From contig NZ_JACSPQ010000011.1 in assembly GCF_014837055.1 (NCBI RefSeq), forward strand, positions 103,021 to 167,020: DNA of 64,000 bases, written 5' to 3'. The stretch is from Phocaeicola faecium. GTDB taxonomy: Bacteria; Bacteroidota; Bacteroidia; Bacteroidales; Bacteroidaceae. Made by a program: the position numbers and the translations under genes. Positions 1 to 9,934 of this stretch are shown in pieces. The notes under the pieces were generated by a model. That model searched no databases, had not been told where the DNA came from, and worked only from the letters and a program-made list of their open reading frames with translations. Position 1 is the stretch's first letter. Every line of letters starts with the position of its first letter.

Positions 1-543
<543 letters not shown>

Positions 544-602
544 TTAGTTAATAAAATATTTGTTCTCCGCATTCCGTTCCGGTAAAACCGGACAGAATAA
601 TC

Positions 603-1781
603 TTAATAGAGGAAGCCGAACAGCCATAAAGGTATTTGGCTTCCGTGTCCTAATTCTAATTTGTGCATGGCGTAATAAACGTTCGGGTTGCTTTTTACCT
701 TGCTTCCTTCGGCGCAGATGCGGAAATGCAAATTACCGTCTACAAGGAACGAAGTACCCTTTTCGCCTTTGTTCACCTTATGGTCTTTCCACATCGTATT
801 TACGAAGAACGTTTCCAGAACATCCTGTTCTTCCACTTTTACCGGGTAGATGCTGTACATCAGATTTGTATTGTGCATCATGATTTTAGCCGGCTTCTTC
901 GGAAATACTTCACCTTTCGGGTAAACCATGTTTATCAGTCGCGCGTCGGCAAGATATTTAATGTAATTCATAACCGTGGCACGCGAAGTTTGTATGTCCG
1001 TGGCAAGCTGGCTCACGTTAGGAGCCACCGGGCCGTCTACTGCCAACAAATATAGTAATTTTTTTATCTTTGAGAGATATTTCAGTTCAATTTGTTTTAT
1101 AAGAAGAATATCTACTTCAATCATCATGTTCATGGTCTTCAGCAAATTCTCCGAAAAGTTTCTTTTTTCCAAGAAAAACGGATAAAAACCATGATGGATA
1201 TAGTCTTGCAGATAGTTCAGCGGATTGAGGTGAGGAAGGATGGTTTTGGCGATGTGTTCGTGGTTGGTCAAGATTTCTTCCAATGTATAGGGTGAGAAAT
1301 GGCTTCCTGTTTGCAGGTTCAGAAATTCGCGGAACGAGAATCCGCGCAGGTTATACGATTTTACGATTCCGTTCAGCTCCGGATTCTCATCTTTCAGCCG
1401 CATTACCGATGAACCGCTGAATACGATTTTCAGGTTGGGATAGCGTTCGTAACACGTGCGCAGCGCATGGCTCCAGTCGGGGAGCTTGAATACTTGGTCG
1501 ATAAGCAAGACTTTTCCTCCGCGTTTCACGAATTCGCCTGCAAAATCCACTAAATTGCATTGTGAGAAGTAGAAGTTATTCATGTTGACAAACAGGCAAG
1601 AGCGGTCGAGCCCGAATTTTTCTTTCGCGTATTGTAACAGAAAAGTGGTTTTTCCCACGCCTCGCGTTCCTTTAATGCCGATAAGACGTGCGTTCCAGTC
1701 TATTTCGTCCATCAAATCGCGGCGTACGGGTGCATTCGTATGCTCTACCAGATAGCTGTGTGTCCTGTAAAATGATTCCAT
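603..1781 (-). CDS. AAA-family ATPase (archaeal-type ATPase/DUF4143-like)
   Basis: A 392-residue protein with Walker A GTRGVGKTTFLLQ near residue 38, a hydrophobic Walker B-like strand ending KVLLID near residue 95, and a following GSSVMRL segment typical of this ATPase class. The C-terminal half contains a winged-helix-like stretch (LATDIQTSRATVMNYIKYL). Such proteins are abundant in Bacteroides and have no settled role; some are suspected toxins or DNA-associated switches. It stands alone between the oxidoreductase and the alpha-galactosidase, all on the minus strand. Length is normal for the family. Function beyond ATP binding is not inferable. Confidence 0.85.
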   Translation of the reverse strand: MESFYRTHSYLVEHTNAPVRRDLMDEIDWNARLIGIKGTRGVGKTTFLLQYAKEKFGLDRSCLFVNMNNFYFSQCNLVDFAGEFVKRGGKVLLIDQVFKLPDWSHALRTCYERYPNLKIVFSGSSVMRLKDENPELNGIVKSYNLRGFSFREFLNLQTGSHFSPYTLEEILTNHEHIAKTILPHLNPLNYLQDYIHHGFYPFFLEKRNFSENLLKTMNMMIEVDILLIKQIELKYLSKIKKLLYLLAVDGPVAPNVSQLATDIQTSRATVMNYIKYLADARLINMVYPKGEVFPKKPAKIMMHNTNLMYSIYPVKVEEQDVLETFFVNTMWKDHKVNKGEKGTSFLVDGNLHFRICAEGSKVKSNPNVYYAMHKLELGHGSQIPLWLFGFLY

Positions 1782-1905
1782 GAATGTTTGGGTTTCTTCG
1801 CTGCAAATATACGAATACTTCCTTATATTGCAAACTGGAGATTGCAGAAATTATACATCCATTGAAAGCGGCGGAAGCAAAAGAACGGAGCAAACGCTGC
1901 GTAAG

Positions 1906-3514
1906 TCATTGCTTGACCAGTTCAAACTTGTCGATGTCTGTTGCCCATCCGTAAGGATTTCCCATTTCTACTTTATTATATCCTTGTTTCAGTTCAACGG
2001 GGAGGGTTACGGTAGCTGTTTCCCCGCTCTCCTGTAAGTCGGTTAGCTTCTTCGTCACTCCGTTTATGCTTACTTCCAGTTGCCTGTGTTTGGCAGGGAT
2101 GTAGCTGATGGTCATCAGGTAATCTCCTCCCTGTTCGCTGTAAACGTTGTCCCAGCGCAGGATGTTTTCCTTGCGTCCTCCCAAGTACGCTACAACCATG
2201 CTTCCCGAAGCGTTTTCGTTGAAAGCATATAACACTTGCTTTTCGCGTTTGCCTAATGCGTCGAAGCAAGGCAGGTACCCCCATTCGGCCTCGTATCTGC
2301 GTGGTTCGAGCCTCCGTTCTCCTTCGGCGCGGAGTATCATCACGCTGCGCGGCGGGAGGTTGTACGACAGGCTGTCTGTGGCTGAATCAATATTCCGGCG
2401 GGCGTATCAGGTCACGCAGTTTTACCTTGCCCGCCAGTTCCAATTCGCTCAGGGGTACGGACACATGGCAAGCGGAATCCGATGGATTGTACAATGCCAC
2501 GGCGCGCGTGTTGCCTCTCCGTTTTTCAATGTCCTTCACCAGTACGTAAGCACCGGACCGGCGTTGCACTACATAGGTTTGCAGCCCCAACGGGTCTTGG
2601 TTGAGCGCAATCAGCTCTTCGTTTTTCAGCAAGTCGAGCGACGGTTGCGGAATCGTGGTCAGGTCGCACCCGATAAGCAGCGGCGAACTCATGATGCACC
2701 ATAATCCGAAATGTGCCTCTTCTTCGTTGGCAGGAAGCCCTCGTCCGATTTCAAGCATATCCATGTCGTTATAATGCCCGTCTTTACAGTAAGCCGACAG
2801 GTAAAGATTCCGGTTTACGATGTCTTTTATCGAAGCCCATTCCGGGCGGATGTCCGGACTGATGCGCCACGATGCAGCGATGTCTTTCGCCCACGTGCCG
2901 GGGAAAGTCCAGCGGCAGATGTTTATGCTCACATTGCTGCATCCCGCCTTGTCGAACGCCTCGCGTATTTCCGTATAGCGGATTCGTTCGTCGAGGTTCA
3001 GTTCGTATCCCGCTCCGCAGTAATCTATTTTAATGAAGTCGAATCCCCATTCTTTGAAATACAGCAGGGCATCTTGGGTTTCATGTCCGTATAGTCCGGC
3101 ACCGATTCCGTTCGTGTCGTTATCAAACTGCGACCCGCAGGTATCGGCTCCGGCGTCAGAATAAATCCCCGCCTTCAGCCCTAACGAATGGATGTACCGG
3201 GCAATTCCCTCCAGCCCGTTTGGAAAACGCTGCGGATGCGTGTGCATTCGTCCGGTACTGTCGCGGTAACCGAAAAATCCGTCATCGATGTTGATGTAGC
3301 CGTATCCCTTTGCTTTCAGCCCATTGTCTATTAAGGCTTTGGCTTGTTTTCTTATCAGCGAATCGTTGATGTTTACCCGATACGTGTTCCATGAACTCCA
3401 CCCCATGATGGGAGGGTTAAACGGTTGTTCCGTTTTCGGGTTGGTTGCATTTCCCATTAGCGGGAGAAGACAAAGAGCTGTTGCTGCCAGTCGGATAATA
3501 GTGCTTGTTTTCAT
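1906..3514 (-). pseudogene. GH27 alpha-galactosidase, interrupted by a frameshift
   Basis: The gene starts at 3514 with a signal peptide (MKTSTIIRLAATALCLLPLMG), so the product is exported. The catalytic domain follows: INIDDGFFGYRD, the nucleophile motif KIDYCGAGYE and the acid/base region WRISPDIRPEW, all GH27 hallmarks for removing terminal alpha-galactose. Frame one stops at 2387 after 375 residues. The coding sense continues immediately in another frame (RRNIDSATDSLSYNLPPRSV, then a roughly 145-residue beta-rich C-terminal domain of carbohydrate-binding type ending at 1906). The break lies in the short run CGCCCGCCGG near 2395-2405. It is a recent pseudogene or a one-base sequence error. 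The catalytic domain alone might still fold. Confidence 0.88.
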
Positions 3515-3574
3515 ACCTGCGTGTTGTTAATCGGTGGTAAATATAGAAAGAAATATTGAATTGAGAGGTGCTTT

Positions 3575-3632
3575 AGAGTTTGTTTAAATTTTGCTCGGCA
3601 AAACAACTTATTGGAAAATTTAAACAAGCTCT
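3575..3632. repeat. Intergenic inverted repeat
   Basis: Two 18-base arms (3575-3592 and 3615-3632) around TTTAAATTTT pair with one mismatch across a 22-base loop. It lies between the alpha-galactosidase start and the next gene, where a terminator for either flanking gene is not needed, so it looks like a dispersed intergenic hairpin. The rest of 3515-3931 holds a tandem pair of a 16-base sequence (3723-3738 and 3745-3760, period 22) and no supportable gene. Confidence 0.6.
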
Positions 3633-3861
3633 ACGGTCTTTGTCCATGCCTATTCAAAGAACTAAATTATCAAACTTTTAACAAACGTACAAATGTACGA
3701 CAGGCTCTTAAATGCAATTCCAAACGCAAGCCGTAGCACTACCCAACGCAAGCCGTAGCATGGGCTGACGCTTGCGGTAGAAATGCTTGGTACATGCGGT
3801 AGCGTTTTTGTGTTCCATTCCGATGGGTTTTCCGGTACAAATAGAGTAAAATCCGTGAAGC

Positions 3862-3896
3862 TTTGGGCAGGGTATGACGTAATTTCCCTATTTTTG
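3862..3896 (+). promoter_or_regulatory. Putative Bacteroides-type promoter
   Basis: TATTTTTG at 3889-3896 matches the -7 consensus TAnnTTTG, with TTTG at 3862-3865 as a possible -33 element, 23 bases away, slightly long. The start codon of the next gene follows 36 bases downstream. Confidence 0.45.
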
Positions 3897-3931
3897 CGCG
3901 ATGAATCCAAACCCGAACAGAAACAGACGAT

Positions 3932-5095
3932 ATGGCGCAGTCTCTTTATCTTTTTAATCCGGAACATGATATGGCTTTGGCTAACTTTACGCCGTACTAT
4001 AAAGCTCCTTCCGAAATCCGGCGTATGGCAAACGACTTGTCGGTGCTTCCGGCGTGGTATGCCGACGAGGAGGATGAGGCATTGGTGAAGATTGATTCCG
4101 CCGGACGTGTAGAGGGGTGGGAGTCTCCGCTTTATCCGGAGAAAGTGGCGTGGATTACCGGGTGGAGGGATGCCGATTACCGTCCGTGGGGATGGAATCC
4201 GGCGTTGCTGCACAGGCTTCGCGAGGCGGGAGTCGGTGAGGGATGCCTGCTCTCCGATGAGCGCATGGAGCGGATTCGCCATCTTTCAGGCAGGCAACGC
4301 TGTGTGGATGTGTTGGACGGGTTTCGGGGGATGTCTTTCGTATGTGGGCAGGCAGTGGTTTGCCGTTCAGTGGACGAAGTGAAGAAACGTGTCTCGGAGT
4401 GGGGTACGGCGGTACTGAAAGCTCCGTGGTCGGGCAGCGGCAGAGGGTTGGCGCGCGTCTCGGAAGCGCAGTGGAGTCCGTCGTTGGAGGGATGGGTGTC
4501 ACGCATACTCCGCACGCAGGGAGCAATCATGACAGAGCCTTTCTATAATAAGGTATGCGATTTCGCAATGGAGTTTCGGGCAGACGGTAGCGGCAGGGTG
4601 GACTTTGTCGGCTATTCATTATTTGAAACGGATGGGTTTGGAAACTACAAGGCAAACCTGCTGGCTGCGGATGCGGAGATAGAACGGCGGCTGTCCCGAT
4701 ACGTTCCGGTGGAACAACTGAATGCCGTGTGCCGTGAGTTGGAATGCCGGCTTTCGCTGCTGTTAGCGGCAGACTACGCAGGTTATTTGGGAGTAGATAT
4801 GATGATTTGCTCAGACAACGGCGGTCTGCTGATTCATCCGTGTGTGGAAATCAACCTTCGCATGAACATGGGAGTGGTGTCGCACGTGCTTTCCGTCCGT
4901 TACCTGCATCCGCTCGCTACGGGCAGGTATGTGGTAGAGCATTATTCAGCCGACGGGGAAGCATGGGCTTTCCATCAGCAGATGAGCCGTGATTTCCCGC
5001 TGGAGATGCAGGCAGGCGGTATCGCGAAAGGATATCTCTCGCTCACTCCCGTTCGGGAAGATACGCACTATCAAGCCTACATCACGGTGGGGTAA
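3932..5095 (+). CDS. Conserved hypothetical protein, ATP-grasp-like
   Basis: A 387-residue cytoplasmic protein with no signal peptide or membrane segment. The N-terminus LYLFNPEHDMALAN and the central glycine-rich KAPWSGSGRGLARV, followed by acidic and arginine positions (MTEPFYNK, DMMICSDN, CVEINLRMNMG), resemble the nucleotide-binding and metal-binding parts of ATP-grasp ligases. The EINLR motif near residue 308 fits the family's Mg-binding signature. The protein is common and uncharacterised in Bacteroidales; substrate unknown. It is monocistronic and converges on nudC with a 14-base gap. The ATG at 3932 is the first after the promoter-like element. Confidence 0.75.
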   Translation: MAQSLYLFNPEHDMALANFTPYYKAPSEIRRMANDLSVLPAWYADEEDEALVKIDSAGRVEGWESPLYPEKVAWITGWRDADYRPWGWNPALLHRLREAGVGEGCLLSDERMERIRHLSGRQRCVDVLDGFRGMSFVCGQAVVCRSVDEVKKRVSEWGTAVLKAPWSGSGRGLARVSEAQWSPSLEGWVSRILRTQGAIMTEPFYNKVCDFAMEFRADGSGRVDFVGYSLFETDGFGNYKANLLAADAEIERRLSRYVPVEQLNAVCRELECRLSLLLAADYAGYLGVDMMICSDNGGLLIHPCVEINLRMNMGVVSHVLSVRYLHPLATGRYVVEHYSADGEAWAFHQQMSRDFPLEMQAGGIAKGYLSLTPVREDTHYQAYITVG

Positions 5096-5109
5096 GCGGA
5101 AGAAAACCG

Positions 5110-5907
5110 TTATACTTTCCCTTCCAACCATGCGTCTATCAGCCGGCGGGCTATGCTCAGTTTCTTGGGAATCTCTGGCAGATTGTCGCGGGTATAAAAC
5201 GCTCCGGCACTCAGCTCGTCGTCTTGCAGCTTGATGGTTCCGCTTTCATACTCGGCGGTATAGCCCACCATGATTCCGCTGGGATAAGGCCACGGCTGAC
5301 TGCCGAAGTATCTGAGGTTTTTGATGCGCAGTTCGGTCTCTTCCATCACTTCGCGGCACACACATTCCTCCAGCGTTTCGCCCGGTTCGAGAAATCCGGC
5401 TACCAGTCCCTTGAACGTTCCCCGGAAGTTACGCGCATGTACCAGCAGGATGCTGTCTCCCTTCTTAATCAGTACGATGACCGCCGGAGAGATACGCGGG
5501 TAAATTTCCTGTCCGCACTTCGGGCAACGTTTGGCAATGGGGCCTACCTGTACGGTGGCAACTCCGCAGGCGGGACAGTAGCGGCTGTTCTTGTCCCACG
5601 TCAGGATTTGTGAGGCTTTTCCGGCAAGGTCGTATTCACAGTGCGAAAGCACATCGAACGAAGCCCGCAGGTCTTTCAGCAAATACGGCGTACCTTCTTC
5701 TGCTATCGGTGCATCGAGCGCATACGCCCGTGCGGTAAGTCCGTTCAGGCTGCCTATCTCGTGTACGGTGTTTCCCGCAGGGACGGCTACGGGAGGCTTT
5801 TCCCCCGTGGGAATATGATAACCGTCTGCCTGTTTCTCTATCAATACTTGTCCGTTGTAAAAAGCGAACCAGCCGTATGCAGCGGCTTGTTTCATGTCTT
5901 TTTCCAT
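5110..5907 (-). CDS. nudC: NAD(+) diphosphatase (Nudix hydrolase)
   Basis: 265 residues. It hydrolyses NAD(H) to NMN(H) and AMP, and members of the family also remove NAD caps from RNA. A four-cysteine zinc ribbon (CPACG and CPKCG) is followed by the Nudix box (EPGETLEECVCREVMEE) and the NudC signature SQPWPYPSGIMVGY. I chose the ATG at 5907 (MEKDMKQAAAYGWF) because the longer open frame upstream overlaps the end of tex and is not family-like. It begins two bases after the tex stop, so the two form an operon. Confidence 0.9.
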   Translation of the reverse strand: MEKDMKQAAAYGWFAFYNGQVLIEKQADGYHIPTGEKPPVAVPAGNTVHEIGSLNGLTARAYALDAPIAEEGTPYLLKDLRASFDVLSHCEYDLAGKASQILTWDKNSRYCPACGVATVQVGPIAKRCPKCGQEIYPRISPAVIVLIKKGDSILLVHARNFRGTFKGLVAGFLEPGETLEECVCREVMEETELRIKNLRYFGSQPWPYPSGIMVGYTAEYESGTIKLQDDELSAGAFYTRDNLPEIPKKLSIARRLIDAWLEGKV

Positions 5908-5909
5908 AA

Positions 5910-8045
5910 TCAGTTCAGTCCTTTCATTGTTAGTTGGATGCGTTTTCGTTCGCGGTCGATGCTCATCACACGGACACGCACGTGCTGGTGAATGCTTACC
6001 ACTGTGGAGGGGTCGGAGATGAAGCGGTCGGCAAGTTGGGATACATGCACCAGTCCGTTCTCTTTGATGCCAATGTCGACAAAGCAACCGAAGTTGGTGA
6101 TATTGGTCACAATGCCCGGCAGTTCCATGCCCTCCTGCAAATCATCGAGCGTGCGTACATTTTTGTCGAACTCGAACATCTCTATCTTCCGGCGCGGGTC
6201 TCGTCCCGGTTTATCCAACTCCTGCATGATGTCGGTCAGCGTGGGCAGTCCTACCGAGTCGGTGATGTAATTTTCTATCTTTATCCGGCTGCGCAGTTCC
6301 TTATCCTTTATCAAGTCTGTTACCGAGCAGCCGAGGTCTTTCGCCATACGTTCCACCACAGAATAACTTTCGGGATGGACGGCAGAGTTATCGAGCGGGT
6401 TTTCCGCCCCCGGAATCCGGAGAAATCCCGCGCACTGCTCGAAAGCCTTAGCCCCCATGCGCGGCACTTTCAGCAATTCGCGGCGCGAGCGGAACGCACC
6501 GTTTTCCGTGCGGTAATCCACGATGTTCTGAGCCAAAACCGCACCCAGCCCCGAAACGTATGTCAGCAGATGCTTGCTTGCCGTGTTCACATTAACCCCC
6601 ACAAGGTTCACACAGCTCTCCACAGTCTGGTCGAGCGAGGCTTTCAGTTTGCTCTGGTCTACATCGTGCTGGTATTGCCCCACGCCGATAGACTTCGGAT
6701 CTATCTTGACCAACTCCGCAAGCGGGTCTATCAGACGCCTGCCGATGGATACCGCTCCGCGCACCGTTACATCGTAGTCGGGGAACTCCTCGCGCGCCGT
6801 CTTGGATGCCGAGTAAATGGAAGCCCCATCCTCGCTCACCACGAATACCTGTATCTCACGGTCGTACCGCTGGGAGGTGACAAACTGTTCCGTCTCCCGG
6901 CTTGCCGTTCCGTTCCCTATGGCTATCGCCTCTATCTTGTATTGCTCTACTAATTGGGTCAGCTTGCGTGCCGCCTGCTTATATTCCGACTTGGGCGGAT
7001 GGGGATAAATCGCCTCGTTATGAAGCAAAGCCCCTTGCGCATCCAGACACACCACCTTGCAACCCGTGCGGAATCCGGGGTCGATACCCATCACGCGCTT
7101 TTGTCCCAACGGCGGGGCGAGCAACAGTTGGCGGAGGTTTCCGGCAAAAACACGGATAGCCTCATCGTCGGCTTTCTCTTTGCTGATGGCAGCGTATTCG
7201 GTCTCGATGGAAGGTTTAAGCAGACGCTTGTACGCATCGTTCACCGCTTCGGCTACCTGATGTGCGCACTCGTTATTGGTTTTTACGAACAGCCGCTCCA
7301 GCCGTTCGCCGCATTCCGTTTCATCGGCAGGCGTGATGCTTACCTTCAGTATGCCTTCCTTCTCACCCCGGCGGATGGCAAGCAGACGGTGGGACGTGCA
7401 TCGCTTCAGCGGCTCACTGAAATCGAAGTAATCGCGGTACTTGGCAGCCGCCTCATCGCCTTCCTTACCCTTTACCACCTTTGCCGTAATCACACCCTGA
7501 CGCTCAAACTGCCGGCGAATCTGGTTGCGGGCACGCTCGTCCTCGCTCACCTGTTCAGCTATGATGTCACGCGCTCCCTTCAGTGCATCTTCCTCGTCTT
7601 TGACATCGCCCTTAACGAAAGCGCGTGCCTTTGCAGCAAGGTTGTTTTCGCGCTGCATCAGCAACAGAACCGCAAGCGGTTCCAATCCCTTCTGTCGGGC
7701 TATCTCGGCGCGCGTCTTGCGCTTCGGCTTGTAAGGCAGGTAAATATCCTCCAGCTCCGTGCCCTCCCAACAGTCGGCAATGCGTTTGCTCAGTTCAGGA
7801 GTCAGTTTCCCAAGCTCTCCGATGGTCGATAAAATCGTTTCCTTCCGTTTGGCGAGTTCGCACAACTTTTCGTAACGGGCGTTTATTTCGCTGATTTGTA
7901 CCTCATTCATTCCGCCCGTAGCCTCTTTGCGGTAGCGGCTGATAAAAGGAATCGTTGCCCCGTCGAGCAACAGTTTAAGCGTATTCTGTACGCGATGTTC
8001 CGGCAGCTTGAGCGCATCGGAAATCATCCGGCTAAATTCTTCCAT
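5910..8045 (-). CDS. tex: Tex family RNA-binding transcription accessory protein
   Basis: 711 residues, the usual size. N-terminal helical Tex domain (ISRYRKEATGGMNEVQI), central YqgF/RNase H-like domain (MGIDPGFRTGCKVV), helix-hairpin-helix repeats (KVPRMGAKAFEQCAGFLRI) and a C-terminal S1 RNA-binding domain (GIVTNITNFGCFVDIG). Tex proteins bind nucleic acid and affect transcription and stress tolerance. It is the first gene of an operon with nudC. Domain order is complete and unbroken. Confidence 0.95.
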   Translation of the reverse strand: MEEFSRMISDALKLPEHRVQNTLKLLLDGATIPFISRYRKEATGGMNEVQISEINARYEKLCELAKRKETILSTIGELGKLTPELSKRIADCWEGTELEDIYLPYKPKRKTRAEIARQKGLEPLAVLLLMQRENNLAAKARAFVKGDVKDEEDALKGARDIIAEQVSEDERARNQIRRQFERQGVITAKVVKGKEGDEAAAKYRDYFDFSEPLKRCTSHRLLAIRRGEKEGILKVSITPADETECGERLERLFVKTNNECAHQVAEAVNDAYKRLLKPSIETEYAAISKEKADDEAIRVFAGNLRQLLLAPPLGQKRVMGIDPGFRTGCKVVCLDAQGALLHNEAIYPHPPKSEYKQAARKLTQLVEQYKIEAIAIGNGTASRETEQFVTSQRYDREIQVFVVSEDGASIYSASKTAREEFPDYDVTVRGAVSIGRRLIDPLAELVKIDPKSIGVGQYQHDVDQSKLKASLDQTVESCVNLVGVNVNTASKHLLTYVSGLGAVLAQNIVDYRTENGAFRSRRELLKVPRMGAKAFEQCAGFLRIPGAENPLDNSAVHPESYSVVERMAKDLGCSVTDLIKDKELRSRIKIENYITDSVGLPTLTDIMQELDKPGRDPRRKIEMFEFDKNVRTLDDLQEGMELPGIVTNITNFGCFVDIGIKENGLVHVSQLADRFISDPSTVVSIHQHVRVRVMSIDRERKRIQLTMKGLN

Positions 8046-8222
8046 GTCTTGTTTCTGTTCAGATTCGGAACGCGAAGTTAGCGAATCCTTATAAATTGCG
8101 GCGATAATATATAGAATTTAACAACCGGACGCAGAGGATGCAGGTTATGTGCGCTTCTGTTGTAAATGGCATGAATAGAATATGTTACATTCATGTAGAG
8201 AAGTCTGTACTGATAACAAAAA

Positions 8223-8260
8223 ATTCTACCCGTAGGACGATGGAGTTCTATGGGTAGAAT
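8223..8260. repeat. Intergenic hairpin
   Basis: Arms 8223-8235 and 8248-8260 (ATTCTACCCGTAG and a near-perfect complement) form a 13-bp stem with a 12-base loop. There is no clear T-run on either side. It lies in the 327-base gap between the acetyltransferase end and the tex start (8046-8372), which otherwise shows no supportable gene. Confidence 0.5.
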
Positions 8261-8372
8261 GAGTGTGTTCTTCCGCATGAGATGGGTGACGCTAACCGAA
8301 GCGTTTTTTGTAGGATAACTGTTGCGGTTTTCTTGGATGATTGGTTGGGGTTATCATTCCTTTCCGTCGGAA

Positions 8373-9368
8373 TCAGGGTTGCTCAATTTCATCCGCAGTA
8401 TGGGGAACGGATTGCCTTGATCGTCCGTTTTCATCGCGACGGAAAGTTTCGAAGCCGAGGTGACGGTAAAAACCTGCTGCATGGGGATTCTGTTCGTTTA
8501 CGTCTACGTAAGCAACTTTATAGCGGTTGACGGCAAGATGCACGAGCTGTTTCCCCAATCCTTTTCCTATGCAGGAGGGAGCGAGAAAAAGCATCTCTAT
8601 TTTCCGGTCTTGTATGCCCATGAAACCGACGGGCACATCGGCTTGAAAAGAAACGAGCAAGGTTTCTGTTTCCTTCAGGGCAGGAGCTACCCACGGGCTG
8701 AGGCGGCGGATGTCCTCGCCTGTAAGGAAGTGATGGGAGGCGCGTACCGAGGCTTCCCATACTCGAACCAACTGTTCCGTAAATTCATCGGTACGTTCAG
8801 TCCGCCCGATTTCCCGAATCAGCCGGAGCGATTGCCATTCTTCCGCTGTAATCCGCATGAAATGTTCCGTGCGTACATCGCCGAGCGGAGAGACATTGCC
8901 GGTTTCGGTGTGATGATACGTCAGTCCGCACTTCTCCATCACCCGCCTCGACCGGTTGTTGCCGTCATAATATCCGCACCATACAGCCGATACTCCCAAA
9001 TCGATGAAACATCTTTCCAGCAGGCATCTCACAGCTTCGGGTATCAGTCCTTGTCCCCAATAAGGCACGCCAATCCAGTAACCTATTTCAGCCTCGTTGT
9101 CCTGCATGGCTGCACTGTGCATCCCGTCGGTAAACATGATGCCTGCGCTTCCTACCGGCTCGCCCGTTTCTTTCAGCACCACGGCGTAAGTTTCGGGAGC
9201 GGCGAAAACGGTGCGTATAATCTCCAGACTCTCGGCTACGGAGGTGTGCGGATGCCATCCGGCTATGGGACCAATGGCAGGGTTTTTCGCATACTTATAT
9301 AAAGCCTCCGCGTCGGCTTCCTGCCACGGGCGGAGAATCAGTCGTGAGGTTTCAAGATGGTTGCTCAT
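8373..9368 (-). CDS. Tandem GNAT acetyltransferase (RimJ/RimL type plus second GNAT), C-terminus frameshifted
   Basis: Residues 1-180 form a RimJ/RimL-like acetyltransferase (RLILRPWQEADAEALYKY, GYWIGVPYWGQGLIPEAVRC). Residues 195-320 form a second GNAT domain (LAPSCIGKGLGKQLV, NEQNPHAAGFYRHLGF). The last residues are out of frame. After FRRDE an A-run (AAAA near 8412-8415) carries one base too many; removing it yields DDQGNPFPILRMKL, the usual ending of this family, and a stop at 8354. So the final strand of domain 2 is replaced by unrelated residues. It could be a real mutation or a homopolymer error. The acyl acceptor is unknown. Confidence 0.85.
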   Translation of the reverse strand: MSNHLETSRLILRPWQEADAEALYKYAKNPAIGPIAGWHPHTSVAESLEIIRTVFAAPETYAVVLKETGEPVGSAGIMFTDGMHSAAMQDNEAEIGYWIGVPYWGQGLIPEAVRCLLERCFIDLGVSAVWCGYYDGNNRSRRVMEKCGLTYHHTETGNVSPLGDVRTEHFMRITAEEWQSLRLIREIGRTERTDEFTEQLVRVWEASVRASHHFLTGEDIRRLSPWVAPALKETETLLVSFQADVPVGFMGIQDRKIEMLFLAPSCIGKGLGKQLVHLAVNRYKVAYVDVNEQNPHAAGFYRHLGFETFRRDENGRSRQSVPHTADEIEQP

Positions 9369-9435
9369 AAGTAATAATCTTTCTTTGGATGGTTTGTATG
9401 AATTGCAGTGCTTTCGTTGCCTGTAAAGTCAGTTC

Positions 9436-9789
9436 TTATTTTTCCTGCTTTAAAATCTCCTGCATACGGGGACGGAAATTGTTTCCCCATTCTTCCAACA
9501 TGCGGATGATAGGTATTAAGGTCAAACCTTCGTCGGTAATGAAATATTCCACGCGGGGAGGCATTTCCGGATAAATCTTTTTCCGAATCATGCCGTGGCG
9601 TTCCAGCTCCTTCAGTTGCTGATTAATGACACGCGGACTGGTGTCTTCAAAATGGCGGTGCAGTTCGCTGGGACGCTTGCAGCCTTTTTCCAGCTCGTAG
9701 AGGATACATGATTTCCACTTTCCGCCCATCACTTCCATTGCCACAGCCACTCCGCAATCAAGGTCTAAAGGTATCTTCTTTTTATACAT
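9436..9789 (-). CDS. HxlR-family winged-helix transcriptional regulator
   Basis: 117 residues with the HxlR/DUF24 pattern: an N-terminal conserved cysteine (DLDCGVAVAMEVMGGKWK), the recognition helix region SPRVINQQLKELERHGMI and the wing YPEMPPRVEYFITDEG. Members often sense electrophiles or redox stress through that cysteine and control a neighbouring divergent gene. Here it diverges from the TIGR04076/flavodoxin cluster, which is the likely target; that is inference from position. Confidence 0.92.
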   Translation of the reverse strand: MYKKKIPLDLDCGVAVAMEVMGGKWKSCILYELEKGCKRPSELHRHFEDTSPRVINQQLKELERHGMIRKKIYPEMPPRVEYFITDEGLTLIPIIRMLEEWGNNFRPRMQEILKQEK

Positions 9790-9884
9790 AAGTTCCGTTG
9801 ATTATGGTTCTGCCAACAAAAATAATTGTTTTGCCCGAATATAAAAAGGAGAAATTTATCCCTATCTGAATAATTCGACCCTAC

Positions 9885-9915
9885 TTGACCTGCTTTTTCC
9901 AATCGTTTATTTTTG
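9885..9915 (+). promoter_or_regulatory. Bacteroides-type promoter of the TIGR04076 gene
   Basis: TTG at 9885-9887 and TATTTTTG at 9908-9915 are separated by 20 bases, matching the -33/-7 arrangement of the Bacteroides housekeeping sigma factor. The gene starts 20 bases further on. The HxlR gene diverges about 100 bases upstream. Confidence 0.6.
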
Positions 9916-9934
9916 CGGGTAAAAGAACGGACGT

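Noticed and set aside
3662..4282. 206-codon minus-strand frame opposite the ATP-grasp-like gene
   Set aside because: Shadow of the plus-strand gene, which has coherent motifs and a promoter.
8078..8278. 66-codon open frame between tex and the acetyltransferase
   Set aside because: No family resemblance and it covers the intergenic hairpin.
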